Source: an uncultured beta proteobacterium (GTDB taxonomy: Bacteria; Pseudomonadota; Gammaproteobacteria; Burkholderiales; SG8-39). Taken from it: 25,391 nucleotides of DNA. The translations under genes were made by a program, and so were the position numbers. This document shows positions 17,524 to 25,385 of the stretch, in pieces. How positions within the stretch are numbered: position 1 is the first letter of the stretch; every line of letters begins with the position of its first letter. The stretch is from assembly GCA_902826155.1 (NCBI GenBank), contig CADEDU010000059.1:10529-35919 (forward strand), written 5' to 3'. The notes beneath the pieces were generated by a model, which saw nothing but the letters and a program-made list of their open reading frames with translations, was not told the DNA's origin and did not search any database.

Positions 17524-17526
17524 TAG
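16642..17526 (+). CDS. Putative lipoprotein, paralogue of the preceding gene
   Basis: 294 residues. The signal peptide ends in the lipobox FALVGC (lipidated C26), followed directly by a run of seven glycines and a Gly/Ser-rich linker to about residue 55. Residues 58-294 match the globular domain of the preceding protein almost throughout, including the identical block TVRFEFTSPLAIYPATYIWR less its ends, and YYGAHPYP, STHKWEI, SNEI.NGIL.GIQVYSS and GNNPAWVG. By eye about two thirds or more of positions are identical. One small insertion (GDPTTG, near residue 109) separates them. The signal peptides and linkers are unrelated in sequence. ATG 16642 has GGGAG about 10 bases upstream. A strong terminator lies 20 bp past the stop. 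Confidence 0.85.
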   Translation: MALDILSGARAALLAILLAAFALVGCGGGGGGGDSSGDSASTGSGGGGGAGLGASVTGLNFLGSAATAGTVRFEFTSPLAIYPATYIWRVNPRQQSGYYTSFFWGNGDPTTGFLWRAGSADSYYGAHPYPQPPPSGSTHKWEIAVGGGDILSAENVAYDTWYAQVFRAWSDGAGKHHEFYWNWPDQSKVIRKTEPSSYGSTNPPSPVLVFGDAPWSPSNEILNGILTGIQVYSSLLSLTDIAAEVNSPLSSNAGAASIWYLNINPTPFDISDKSGKGNNPAWVGSGRPLQWNKL

Positions 17527-17546
17527 CGCGGTGCACTGACTTGCAC

Positions 17547-17580
17547 AAAAAAAGCCCGGTTCGAGCCGGGCTTTTCGTTT
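17547..17580. terminator. Bidirectional rho-independent terminator
   Basis: AAAAGCCCGG (17550-17559), loop TTCGAG, CCGGGCTTTT (17566-17575): a 10-bp stem with a GC core flanked by an A-run and a T-run. It can end transcription from the lipoprotein gene on the plus strand and from aceA on the minus strand, whose stop codons lie on either side. Confidence 0.95.
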
Positions 17581-17610
17581 TCGTGCGGTTGCGCGCGTGA
17601 AGTTGGGCGC

Positions 17611-18927
<1,317 letters not shown>

Positions 18928-19041
18928 TGCTCGGGCTTCCTCTGTGAAACACCTCGGGGATTTGCCGCCTGGCGCACTCTCTCCCAATGCACCGGCAGCA
19001 CGGTGGTGGGATGCGTTCTCCCACTGGCCCTGAGGGTAACG

Positions 19042-19063
19042 GATTGTTTGCAGTGCAGCAATC
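19042..19063. repeat. Imperfect inverted repeat in the aceA leader
   Basis: GATTG (19042-19046) and CAATC (19059-19063) flank a TTGCAGTGCAG core. It would lie just downstream of the likely aceA transcription start, a position suited to a repressor or an mRNA hairpin. Confidence 0.35.
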
Positions 19064-19105
19064 CGAGGAATAAGCATAAGTATTTGATTACATGAAACTT
19101 ACCTA

Positions 19106-19119
19106 TTGATCTAAGTCAA
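19106..19119. promoter_or_regulatory. FNR/ANR-type binding site upstream of aceA
   Basis: TTGATCTAAGTCAA fits the family consensus TTGAY-N4-RTCAA exactly and is a 14-bp near-palindrome. Reading leftwards, a -10-like AATACT lies at 19084-19079, which would put the site's centre about 41 bp upstream of the start of transcription, the class II activator position. It could serve aceA, the divergent DUF427 gene, or both. Confidence 0.65.
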
Positions 19120-19143
19120 TGATATCAACGGCTTAGCGACTGA

Positions 19144-19180
19144 ATTTTGCGATGCAAAATGCTTCCTCAATCAGCAAAAT
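19144..19180. promoter_or_regulatory. Palindrome plus repeated half-site in the aceA-DUF427 control region
   Basis: ATTTTGC-GAT-GCAAAAT (19144-19160) is a perfect inverted repeat. A further GCAAAAT at 19174-19180 lies exactly 20 bp after the second arm, about two helical turns. Phased half-sites of this kind suggest cooperative binding by an unidentified regulator. Confidence 0.5.
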
Positions 19181-19296
19181 GAAACTTTCTGTTGGCACGA
19201 GGCAATAGTCCGATGGACGATGACCGGGCGCGGCGCGTGACTTATGGAAGTCGGCGCCGGCGTGCAGGTTCGTCTTCGTGAGGAGGTCACTCAGAA

Positions 19297-19578
19297 ATGA
19301 AAGCGACACTCGATGGCCAGGTCGTGGCCGAGAGCACCGACGTGGTGGCGTGCGACGGCTACCAGTACTTTCCGCGCGAGTCGGTGCGGATGGAATGGTT
19401 AGAGCGCGCGCCGAAGACCGAATCGGATCTGGCCTGTCCGCACGGCGTGCAGTTCTACGACGTGGTCATCGACGGTGCGCGGAAGTCGCGCGTCGCGTGG
19501 TCGTACGAGGCGCCGCGCCCGGCCATGCAGGCGGTGGCGTTCCGCGTCGGATTCTGGAAGGACGTCGCGGTGGGCTGA
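19297..19578 (+). CDS. DUF427 family protein
   Basis: Small cytosolic protein of 93 residues that matches the DUF427 single-domain family: MKATLDGQVVAES start, YFPRESVRMEWLE in the first half, the central CPHGVQFYDVVIDG (usually CPWKG in the family) and the AWSYEAPRPAM to FWKDVAV end. Members are beta-rich and of unknown biochemical function. AGGAGG lies 10 bases before ATG 19297, which decides the frame against the overlapping frame at 19278. It is divergent from aceA across an FNR-type site, and its stop is only two bases from the stop of the convergent beta-propeller gene. Confidence 0.9.
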   Translation: MKATLDGQVVAESTDVVACDGYQYFPRESVRMEWLERAPKTESDLACPHGVQFYDVVIDGARKSRVAWSYEAPRPAMQAVAFRVGFWKDVAVG

Positions 19579-19580
19579 CG

Positions 19581-20558
19581 CTATCGATACCGGTACACGA
19601 CGATCTTGTCGGCCGCCGATTCCGGCGTCCACACCTCGCCCTTGCGCCCGTGGATCTGTCGCACGTTGGTGGTGCCGCCGGTGGATGACTTGAAAGTCTC
19701 GAATTTCTCGGTCGCGGGGTCGAAGCGCAGCATCAACTGCGCTTGCCATTCCGAGGCCCACACCTTGTCGGTCTCGTCGACATACACCGCATACACGCGC
19801 GGTCGCTCGCCTGGCGCTTTCCAGGCTTTCCACGCGTTGGTGCGCGGATCGAAGCGCGAGAGCTGACCCGAATTCCATTCGGCCACCCAGATCATGCCTG
19901 TCGAATCGGACCACACGCGGCGCGCGCCCTGATTCGGCGTGGGCGGTTCGATCATCGCGACCTGATGCGACTTGGCATCGATGCGCCCCACGTACGAGCC
20001 GGCGAGCGAGGCGAAGTACACGATGCCATCGGGCGTGGAATGAATGCCGTACGGACCGCGACCCTTGGGTGCCTGGAACACCTTCATGTCGCCGTTGCGC
20101 GGATCGAGTCGTCCGTAGATACCCGACTGCCCGGTGAACCAGTGGATGCCGTCGCGATCGAAGATCGCGGTGTTGAGATTGGTGTAGCCGCTGCCCTCGG
20201 GTAGTGCCCACTTGCGAACCGCATTCGTTTTCGGGTCGACGCGCACGATCGCGTTCTGCCCACCGTCGGTGAGCCATGGTGCGCCATCGGGGCCGGCGAT
20301 GACACCATGCGGACGCGAGCCCTGGCCAAGCGGCACCAGGTCGACCTTGCCCGATTTAGGATCGAGCTTACCCAGGTGCCCGCTATGCTGGAACGCAATC
20401 CACACCGGACCATCGGCGGCCGCATCCGCCCACACGTCGTGCGCGAAATGATTGGGCGGCAGCTTGTATTCCTGAACGCTGATTTGCGCGCTCGCATGGA
20501 ATGCGGGCACTGCGAAGAGCAGGGCGCAGAGCGGTGCGATGGCGAGTGCGGGTCGCAT
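19581..20558 (-). CDS. Secreted seven-bladed beta-propeller, Vgb/streptogramin-lyase-like
   Basis: 325 residues with a signal peptide (MRPALAIAPLCALLF, cleavage near ASA-Q). Seven repeats of the form [V/I]W-x-[A/T]...G-x-[L/I]-x-[R/K]-[F/L/V]-D-P follow, for example VWIAFQHSGHLGKLDP, PWLTDGGQNAIVRVDP, HWFTGQSGIYGRLDP, IWVAEWNSGQLSRFDP, VWASEWQAQLMLRFDP and a final VWTPESAADKIVVYR. Streptogramin B lyases have this fold. The usual WFTEH-type His is replaced (AEWNSG, SEWQAQ), so antibiotic lyase activity is doubtful. A periplasmic binding or lactonase-like role is as likely. ATG 20558 has GGAGG six bases upstream, better than the longer frame to 20585. Confidence 0.85.
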   Translation of the reverse strand: MRPALAIAPLCALLFAVPAFHASAQISVQEYKLPPNHFAHDVWADAAADGPVWIAFQHSGHLGKLDPKSGKVDLVPLGQGSRPHGVIAGPDGAPWLTDGGQNAIVRVDPKTNAVRKWALPEGSGYTNLNTAIFDRDGIHWFTGQSGIYGRLDPRNGDMKVFQAPKGRGPYGIHSTPDGIVYFASLAGSYVGRIDAKSHQVAMIEPPTPNQGARRVWSDSTGMIWVAEWNSGQLSRFDPRTNAWKAWKAPGERPRVYAVYVDETDKVWASEWQAQLMLRFDPATEKFETFKSSTGGTTNVRQIHGRKGEVWTPESAADKIVVYRYR

Positions 20559-20654
20559 GGAAACCTCCAATTCACCGGGAGGCATTGATCATACGCCCGC
20601 GCGATTCTCCAATCGGTGAGCAGCCACCGCGAATTCGCCCCCGCATCGCGAGTC

Positions 20655-21437
20655 TCAGAGCTGCGCGCGTCCGATCATGATGACGACGAATTGCGTCAGC
20701 AAAGCGAAGGCCATGACCCAGAGAAATCCGCGCAGCCAGCGCATGTACGTGGTGGGATCGATCCGCCTGCGCACCTGATAGCCCGCCGCGAGCGCCACTG
20801 CAGCGACGCCCACCCAAGGCAACATGGTGAGCCAGAAGCCGAGGGTGATGCCGTCGGCGCTCATCCAGCCGGCGACCTGCGCCGACTTGCCGCCGATGCC
20901 GCTGTAGTTCGCCAGTTGCACGATCGCCTGCGGACCGAGCTGCAATCCCATGAACAGGATCAGCAGCACCGGCAGATTCATGTTCGTGCTCGACTCCACC
21001 CAGCCGCCGATCACGCCGAACACGATCGTGCAGAGCACCGGATGGCGCTTGATCCAGCCCAGATTCGCGGCGCCGATCCGCTGGATGTTCAGGTACAGGA
21101 ACAGCACGAACGACAGCACCAGCAGGAACGGCGCCGGATCAGCGGTGATCACCATGCGCGTGCCGACGTAGGCACCAGCCATGATCGCCAGCGGCAGATA
21201 CCAAAACCGCCCGATGCTCTCGCTCCACTTGCCGCCGGCGATGGCATTGGCGATCGACAGGAAGAACGCCGGGACGATGACGATCAGGATCGTCGCCCTG
21301 GTGTCGAGCACCAGGCTCAGCAGCGGCATCGCGATCAGCGGATAACCGAAACCGAGCGCACCGTGCACGAATCCGGCCGCGCCGGTGACGAGCACGATCC
21401 AGGCGAGCGACCACCACGGCAGCGTGGTCAGATCCAT
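20655..21437 (-). CDS. TauE/SafE family membrane permease
   Basis: 260 residues with about seven or eight hydrophobic helices in two related halves. The first half carries GFVHGALGFGYPL, matching the family's G-x-G-x-GFG signature. The second half has the equivalent GVIGGWVESSTNMNLPVLL and QAIVQLANYSGIGGKSAQ. TauE/SafE proteins export sulfite, sulfoacetate or other small organic anions; the substrate here cannot be told. The gene lies 97 bp past the hydantoinase-B-like fragment and about 97 bp before the beta-propeller gene, same strand, so co-transcription with the selenoprotein cluster is plausible. ATG 21437 has no clear ribosome site. Confidence 0.9.
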   Translation of the reverse strand: MDLTTLPWWSLAWIVLVTGAAGFVHGALGFGYPLIAMPLLSLVLDTRATILIVIVPAFFLSIANAIAGGKWSESIGRFWYLPLAIMAGAYVGTRMVITADPAPFLLVLSFVLFLYLNIQRIGAANLGWIKRHPVLCTIVFGVIGGWVESSTNMNLPVLLILFMGLQLGPQAIVQLANYSGIGGKSAQVAGWMSADGITLGFWLTMLPWVGVAAVALAAGYQVRRRIDPTTYMRWLRGFLWVMAFALLTQFVVIMIGRAQL

Positions 21438-21534
21438 CGGGAATTCATCGTGGCAGGGCCAATGGCATTCTGTTGCCGGGGCGAAGGGCAGTCCGGTGAT
21501 CGCACCGCGATCCGCGCACGAGGCGCAGCTCGGG

Positions 21535-22308
21535 TCAAGGCAGCGGCGTGCTCTGCGTGCCTCCCGAGAGGAACGGGATGCGCGGCATGCAGCAGCCCGG
21601 GCTCATGCAGAACAAGAGCGCGCGATCGGGATGATTGCGTGCCATCGCGTCTTCGGTGATTGCCGTTACCAGCGGATCACGCGCATCGGCCGGCAGGCGC
21701 ATCGCCTGCAGCAGCATCGCGCGATGCCTCATCGTTGCGGCGACATCGAGTTCCAGCGTCTGTGCATCGATGGTGACGCCGTAGTAGAACAGCGCCGCCT
21801 GCGCCGACACTCGCTGCTCGCGTACGTCGCGTGCGACCTCCTGCGGCGGACGCTCGAGCGGCAGTGCGTAACCACCGCCACCCGCCGTGCGGATGACGAT
21901 CTGATCGTCGCGCTTGAGTTCGGCATTCACTGCGCCTTCGGTGGGCAGGTAGAAGCGGATCATGCCGTCGCGCAATTGCCAGGCGCTGGTGTGCACGCCG
22001 TCCAGCCCGTTCGCCGATCCGCGTGACGAGTCGCTCGCATGTTCGATCGTCAATCGCAGGGCGAGATCGGCGCTGGCGCGGATAATCAGCTCGACGCCCA
22101 GGCCGCCGCGCCACCGACCCGCACCGGCCGAATCGATGACCGGACGGTGCTGCTCCACGACGATCGGGAAGCGGCTTTGCAGCGATGCGAACGCGTCCTT
22201 GCCATCGGGCGCGCCAGCTAGCGCCCAGCTGCCATCGGCGCCGTCGGCGCTGATTTGAGCACGCGCACCGACGCGCACCACCCCAAGTTCAACGACCGGC
22301 TGTTTCAC
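21535..22308 (-). CDS. Hydantoinase B/oxoprolinase family, C-terminal part only
   Basis: A 257-residue frame matching only the last part of HyuB / acetone-carboxylase-type proteins, which are usually 500-600 residues. Diagnostic blocks are RFPIVVEQHRP, DSAGAGRWRGGLG (59-71), IRTAGGGGYALPLER (139-153), and VARDVREQRVSAQAA. The N-terminal 300 or so residues of the family are missing: upstream sequence is taken by the selenoprotein gene and its stop codon. The C-terminus carries an odd tail with FCMSPGCCMP. The frame itself is intact. The start is uncertain; GTG 22308 is the likely choice but has no ribosome site, and the open frame reaches 22413. Either it is a decaying remnant or it encodes a split subunit, as occurs in multi-subunit carboxylases of this superfamily. 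Confidence 0.75.
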   Translation of the reverse strand: MKQPVVELGVVRVGARAQISADGADGSWALAGAPDGKDAFASLQSRFPIVVEQHRPVIDSAGAGRWRGGLGVELIIRASADLALRLTIEHASDSSRGSANGLDGVHTSAWQLRDGMIRFYLPTEGAVNAELKRDDQIVIRTAGGGGYALPLERPPQEVARDVREQRVSAQAALFYYGVTIDAQTLELDVAATMRHRAMLLQAMRLPADARDPLVTAITEDAMARNHPDRALLFCMSPGCCMPRIPFLSGGTQSTPLP

Positions 22309-22342
22309 GCGTGGTTGCCCGTGCGCAGCCGATCGCTTCCGT

Positions 22343-22372
22343 GCGCCCCTAGTGCGTGATGCACTAGTGCGC
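22343..22372. repeat. Stem-loop at the end of the selenoprotein gene
   Basis: CTAGTGC-GTGAT-GCACTAG (22349-22367) is a perfect 7-bp stem with a 5-base loop. It can extend outward through GCGC/GCGC (22343-22346 and 22369-22372). The selenoprotein TAG stop (22366-22364) lies in one arm. There is no T-run, so it is not a typical terminator. Confidence 0.5.
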
Positions 22373-22888
22373 AACAACGTCGGCGAGGATCTTCTCGAAG
22401 CATTCGTCGGCAAGCTGATGCAGTTCGGCGGTGGTGCGATTCTGGATCGGGTGCGGCACGACCACGAGCGCCGGCTCGAACCCGAGCGCGGTGTTCTGGG
22501 CGTCGGCCGCCTGGACGAACTCGGTCGTGATCACGTTGACGCCAGCCACGCCGCGCGCGTCGAGGTCGATGAGGTCGTGCAAACTGCACGACGTGCACGA
22601 CCCTCAATCAGAGAGCGCGATCACCACCACCTTCGCTTCGGTGGCAATCTGCTGCAGCAGCTCGGTGGGCGCGACCCGCGTGTTGGTCGGTTTCTTGTAG
22701 CGACGGGTCGCGATGCCGCGCTCGGCGAAGCGCTTCTCGATGCGATCGATGAACTCGTTGCCACGGCTCTTGCCGATGTCGAGCAGTGCGACCGACTGCC
22801 CGGTGAGCGAGGGCGGCGGTGCCAGGCGCGAGCGACGGGTGCTGCTCGTCTCGGCGGTGGGATCACGCAAACGTTGGGAGGGGTGCAT
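22364..22888 (-). CDS. UGSC family selenoprotein (in-frame UGA read as Sec)
   Basis: Read leftwards from ATG 22888 (GGAG five bases upstream), the frame runs 94 codons to a TGA at 22606-22604. It then continues in the same frame for 79 more codons to TAG at 22366-22364. The junction reads ALSD-U-GSCTSCSLHDLIDLD, the signature of the UGSC selenoprotein family, giving 174 residues with Sec95. Nearby C98 and C101 make U-x-x-C and C-x-x-C redox motifs. Family-like sequence on both sides of the UGA (KVVVIALSD before; GVAGVNVITTEF and PALVVVPHPIQN after) argues against two genes. A hairpin sits at the UGA. A first Rossmann-like half begins SVALLDIGKSRGNEF. The function is unknown; a thiol/selenol redox role is inferred from the motif and the adjacent thioredoxin-fold protein. 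Standard annotation would truncate it at the UGA. Confidence 0.88.
22570..22606 (-). promoter_or_regulatory. Candidate bacterial SECIS hairpin at the Sec codon
   Basis: On the minus strand, UGAGG-G-UCGUGCA (22606-22594) pairs with UGCACGACCUCA (22581-22570): 12 base pairs with one bulged G, around a 12-base loop CGUCGUGCAGUU. The UGA itself forms the base of the stem. Bacterial SECIS elements lie directly after the Sec codon inside the coding sequence, and this one does, with G-U in the loop. SelB recognition is inferred. Confidence 0.65.
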
Positions 22889-22951
22889 CGAAACTCCTAC
22901 AGGCTGGACGAAGGTTGCCGCGAATCTCGCGACAGGATATCGGCTGGAAAT

Positions 22952-24460
22952 CTATTCGCGGATCTCTTTGCTCACTGCCACGGTCTGATCCCGTGCGCGA
23001 CCGGCGAGCCATCCGGCCATGATCGCCGAGAACATGCCGGCTTCACCGCCGGCGCGCACGATCAGCAAGCCCTCGGGCCAGAACTTCGAGACCATGTCGT
23101 TGACACGCTCCGGTCCGATTCCCTCGGGGACGCCGCCCGCACCGATCACCAGATCCTTGCCGGGTCGCTTCAGCGCTTCGAACAACTCGCGCTCGACGCG
23201 TGCGCGATCCCAACCGGCGCGACGGAAGATGCCGTAGTGCTCGGGCGACAGCACCAGGATCGCATTGCCGAACTCGCACATCTTCGGATGATTCACTGCG
23301 AACAGGCCCATCGCGAGCGATCGGGTCAGTTCTTCCGGGGTGCGGGATCGCTGGTCAGTGAATCCTTGCAACGCCTCGCCCTGGAACAGCGTCACCGCGC
23401 TCTTGCCCGGTGCAATGCCGCGCGCTTGCGCGAGCGGCGTCCAGAACGGATCGGATTCATCCTCGGCGAAGCACAGTCCGACTTTGTGCGGGCCGCCGAG
23501 CGTGGCGCGATCGATGCCGCCGGGCAACCCGCCGCCGACGTTGCGAACGATCAGGTTCAGCGCGCGCGTGATGGTCGAGTTGGCGCGATTACCCTGACCC
23601 AGCGCGTTCAATCCGGCGTTCATGCCGATGCGCCGGGTGATCGGCCCGTTGACGATGACGATCGGGCCGGAGAAGTACGTTGTGCACAGCAGCCCGTGCA
23701 TCGTGAACTTGGGCTCGAGTGCGGCCTCGATGATGGCCAGCACGACCGGCATGTATTCCGGTTTGCACCCGGCCATGACGGCGTTGATCGCAACCTTCTC
23801 GATCGTGCATGGCGCGAGATTGGGCGGAATCAGGCCGACGACTTCATCGGGCTTGCGCGAGGTGCCGGCGAGCATGCGCAGGATGCGCTCGTCGGTTGGC
23901 GGCACCACCGGCAGCCCGTCGGACCAGCCGCGCGCGTAGCACGCTTCGATCGGATCGTCGTAGTCGCCCAGCTCGATCGGGCGTGACGTCAATCCGGTGT
24001 CGCCGAACCTGGCGCGCAGGCGTTCGGCTACGCCGGGTTCAGTCGTTTTCGATCCGCAGCCCGGTCGCAAGTCCGGCAGCGTGCTGCCCAGATCAGCGCG
24101 GCCGACGATGCGTTGCCATTCGGCGCGGTCCCAACCGATGGTGCGTTCGACTTCGCGGCCACCGCGCACGCGGATGAGCGTGGGGACGACTTCGATGTTC
24201 TGGCGATACGACCATTCGAGCCCGGTGTCGTCCACGCGATGCGTCACGTTTGCCGGAAAGCTCGGATCGTCCTGCGTGATGACCGTTGCCTGATGTTCGC
24301 GATCGAGGGTCTGCAGCACCGGCTCGATCAGCGCGCAAGTCGGGCAGTCGCGCTTGGCGAAGACGAGCAGGCCATCCGCTGGGATCAAATCTTGGCGCTG
24401 CCCGTCATTGCTCCTCGCGAGCAGCTCGTCCGCCTTCACAACCTGAACCGCCGTCACCAT
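22952..24460 (-). CDS. Thioredoxin-fold protein fused to a large uncharacterised domain
   Basis: 502 residues. Residues about 20-115 form a thioredoxin/glutaredoxin-like domain: LLVFAKRDCPTCALIEPVL with C39-P-T-C42, and a cis-proline segment VVPTLI (P93). After a short linker with PGCGS, residues about 160-490 form a domain I cannot name. Its blocks include GWSDGLPVVPPTDERI, GLIPPNLAPCTIEKVAINAV, MAGCKPEYMPVVLAIIEAAL, TYFSGPIVIVNGPI, GMNAGLNALGQGNRAN, IVRNVGGGLPGGIDRA and FWPEGLLIVRAGGEAG. There are no membrane segments or signal peptide. ATG 24460 is chosen because GGAGG lies nine bases upstream; TTG 24466 would be too close to it. It ends 63 bp before the UGSC selenoprotein start on the same strand. 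The CPTC motif makes it a possible reductant of that protein, an inference from adjacency. Confidence 0.85.
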   Translation of the reverse strand: MVTAVQVVKADELLARSNDGQRQDLIPADGLLVFAKRDCPTCALIEPVLQTLDREHQATVITQDDPSFPANVTHRVDDTGLEWSYRQNIEVVPTLIRVRGGREVERTIGWDRAEWQRIVGRADLGSTLPDLRPGCGSKTTEPGVAERLRARFGDTGLTSRPIELGDYDDPIEACYARGWSDGLPVVPPTDERILRMLAGTSRKPDEVVGLIPPNLAPCTIEKVAINAVMAGCKPEYMPVVLAIIEAALEPKFTMHGLLCTTYFSGPIVIVNGPITRRIGMNAGLNALGQGNRANSTITRALNLIVRNVGGGLPGGIDRATLGGPHKVGLCFAEDESDPFWTPLAQARGIAPGKSAVTLFQGEALQGFTDQRSRTPEELTRSLAMGLFAVNHPKMCEFGNAILVLSPEHYGIFRRAGWDRARVERELFEALKRPGKDLVIGAGGVPEGIGPERVNDMVSKFWPEGLLIVRAGGEAGMFSAIMAGWLAGRARDQTVAVSKEIRE

Positions 24461-24512
24461 GGTCAACGTCCTCCGCAGCTGATGGTACCGCCACGCGTGG
24501 CGGTCCGCACTC

Positions 24513-25385
24513 TCACAGCCCCGCTTCCTTCGCGATGTAGTCGGCCAGCACGGCCCAATCGAGCTCGCCGAGTCCAGCCGCGATTGCTTTACGTGTCTGT
24601 TCGGCGATCAGCGTGGCGTTGGCCATTGGCACGCCAAGCCCCTGTCCGGTGGTGCGAGCCAGCTCCACGTCCTTGAGCCCCAGGCTCAGCGTGAACGAGG
24701 GTTGGGAGTACGCGCGTTCGGCGATCATGCGGCCGTAGTTGCGATACGCGGGGCAGCCGAACGAGGTGCTGCCCAGGATGTTGACGAAATCCTGCGGCTG
24801 CACGCCTGCCTTGCGGGTCAACGCGATCGCCTCGCCCAGCCCCTGCACCATGTTGGCGAGCAGATAGTTGCGCGCGATCTTCACCGCGTTGGCGAGCTCC
24901 GGGCGCTCGCCGACGATGAACACCTGCTTGGCCAGGATCTTGAACAGCGGCTCGCAACGCTCGAGCGCGGGCTTGGCACCAGCGGCGATCACATCCAATT
25001 CGCCTTTGGCTGCGAGCGCGGGCCGGCCGAACACCGGCGCCGACACGTATTGACTGCCCGATTGCGCGTGGATCTGCGCCAGCGACTTGGCAACCTCCAG
25101 GCCGACGGTCGACATGTTGATGTGCAACGACCCGGCCGGCCAGCGCGCGGCCAGTCCGGAATCGAGCCAGACCGCGCGTGTCGCGTCGTCATCGGCCACC
25201 ATCGTGATGGCGACATCCGCGCCGATCAGATCGCTCGGCGCGGTGGCCACGCGCGCGCCGCGTTTGGCTACGTCGTCGGCCGCGCTGCGCGTGCGATTGA
25301 ACACCGTGAGCGAGTGGCCCGCCTCGAGCAGGCGCGGTGCCATCGCCTTGCCCATTTGTCCCAGTCCGATGAATGCGATATGCAT
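24513..25385 (-). CDS. NAD(P)-dependent beta-hydroxyacid dehydrogenase (HIBADH family)
   Basis: 290 residues, complete in the window. The N-terminal Rossmann motif is GLGQMG (7-12) after MHIAFI. The family's substrate-binding segment appears as INMSTVGLEVAK (usually DxSTxxP), and SAPVFGRP matches the G-x-PVSGG equivalent of the GLYR1/tartronate-semialdehyde-reductase side of the family. The catalytic lysine is K169 in NAVKIARNYLL, with N173. These enzymes oxidise 3-hydroxyisobutyrate or reduce tartronate semialdehyde and related small beta-hydroxyacids; the exact substrate cannot be read from sequence. The ribosome site lies beyond the right edge. It is 52 bp upstream of the thioredoxin-fold gene on the same strand, so it probably heads or sits inside the selenoprotein transcript. 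Confidence 0.9.
   Translation of the reverse strand: MHIAFIGLGQMGKAMAPRLLEAGHSLTVFNRTRSAADDVAKRGARVATAPSDLIGADVAITMVADDDATRAVWLDSGLAARWPAGSLHINMSTVGLEVAKSLAQIHAQSGSQYVSAPVFGRPALAAKGELDVIAAGAKPALERCEPLFKILAKQVFIVGERPELANAVKIARNYLLANMVQGLGEAIALTRKAGVQPQDFVNILGSTSFGCPAYRNYGRMIAERAYSQPSFTLSLGLKDVELARTTGQGLGVPMANATLIAEQTRKAIAAGLGELDWAVLADYIAKEAGL

Noticed and set aside
19278..19688. A 136-residue open frame overlapping the DUF427 gene
   Set aside because: DUF427 has the strong ribosome site and clear family sequence; the other frame is Arg/Gly-rich with no motif.
22604..22888. A stand-alone 94-residue protein ending at the UGA
   Set aside because: Same-frame continuation with the UGSC motif and a hairpin at the UGA makes read-through as selenocysteine the better explanation.
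22352..23986. A 544-residue plus-strand open frame across the selenoprotein and thioredoxin-fusion genes
   Set aside because: Both minus-strand genes have good ribosome sites and domain motifs. The plus frame is an Arg/His/Gln-rich shadow.
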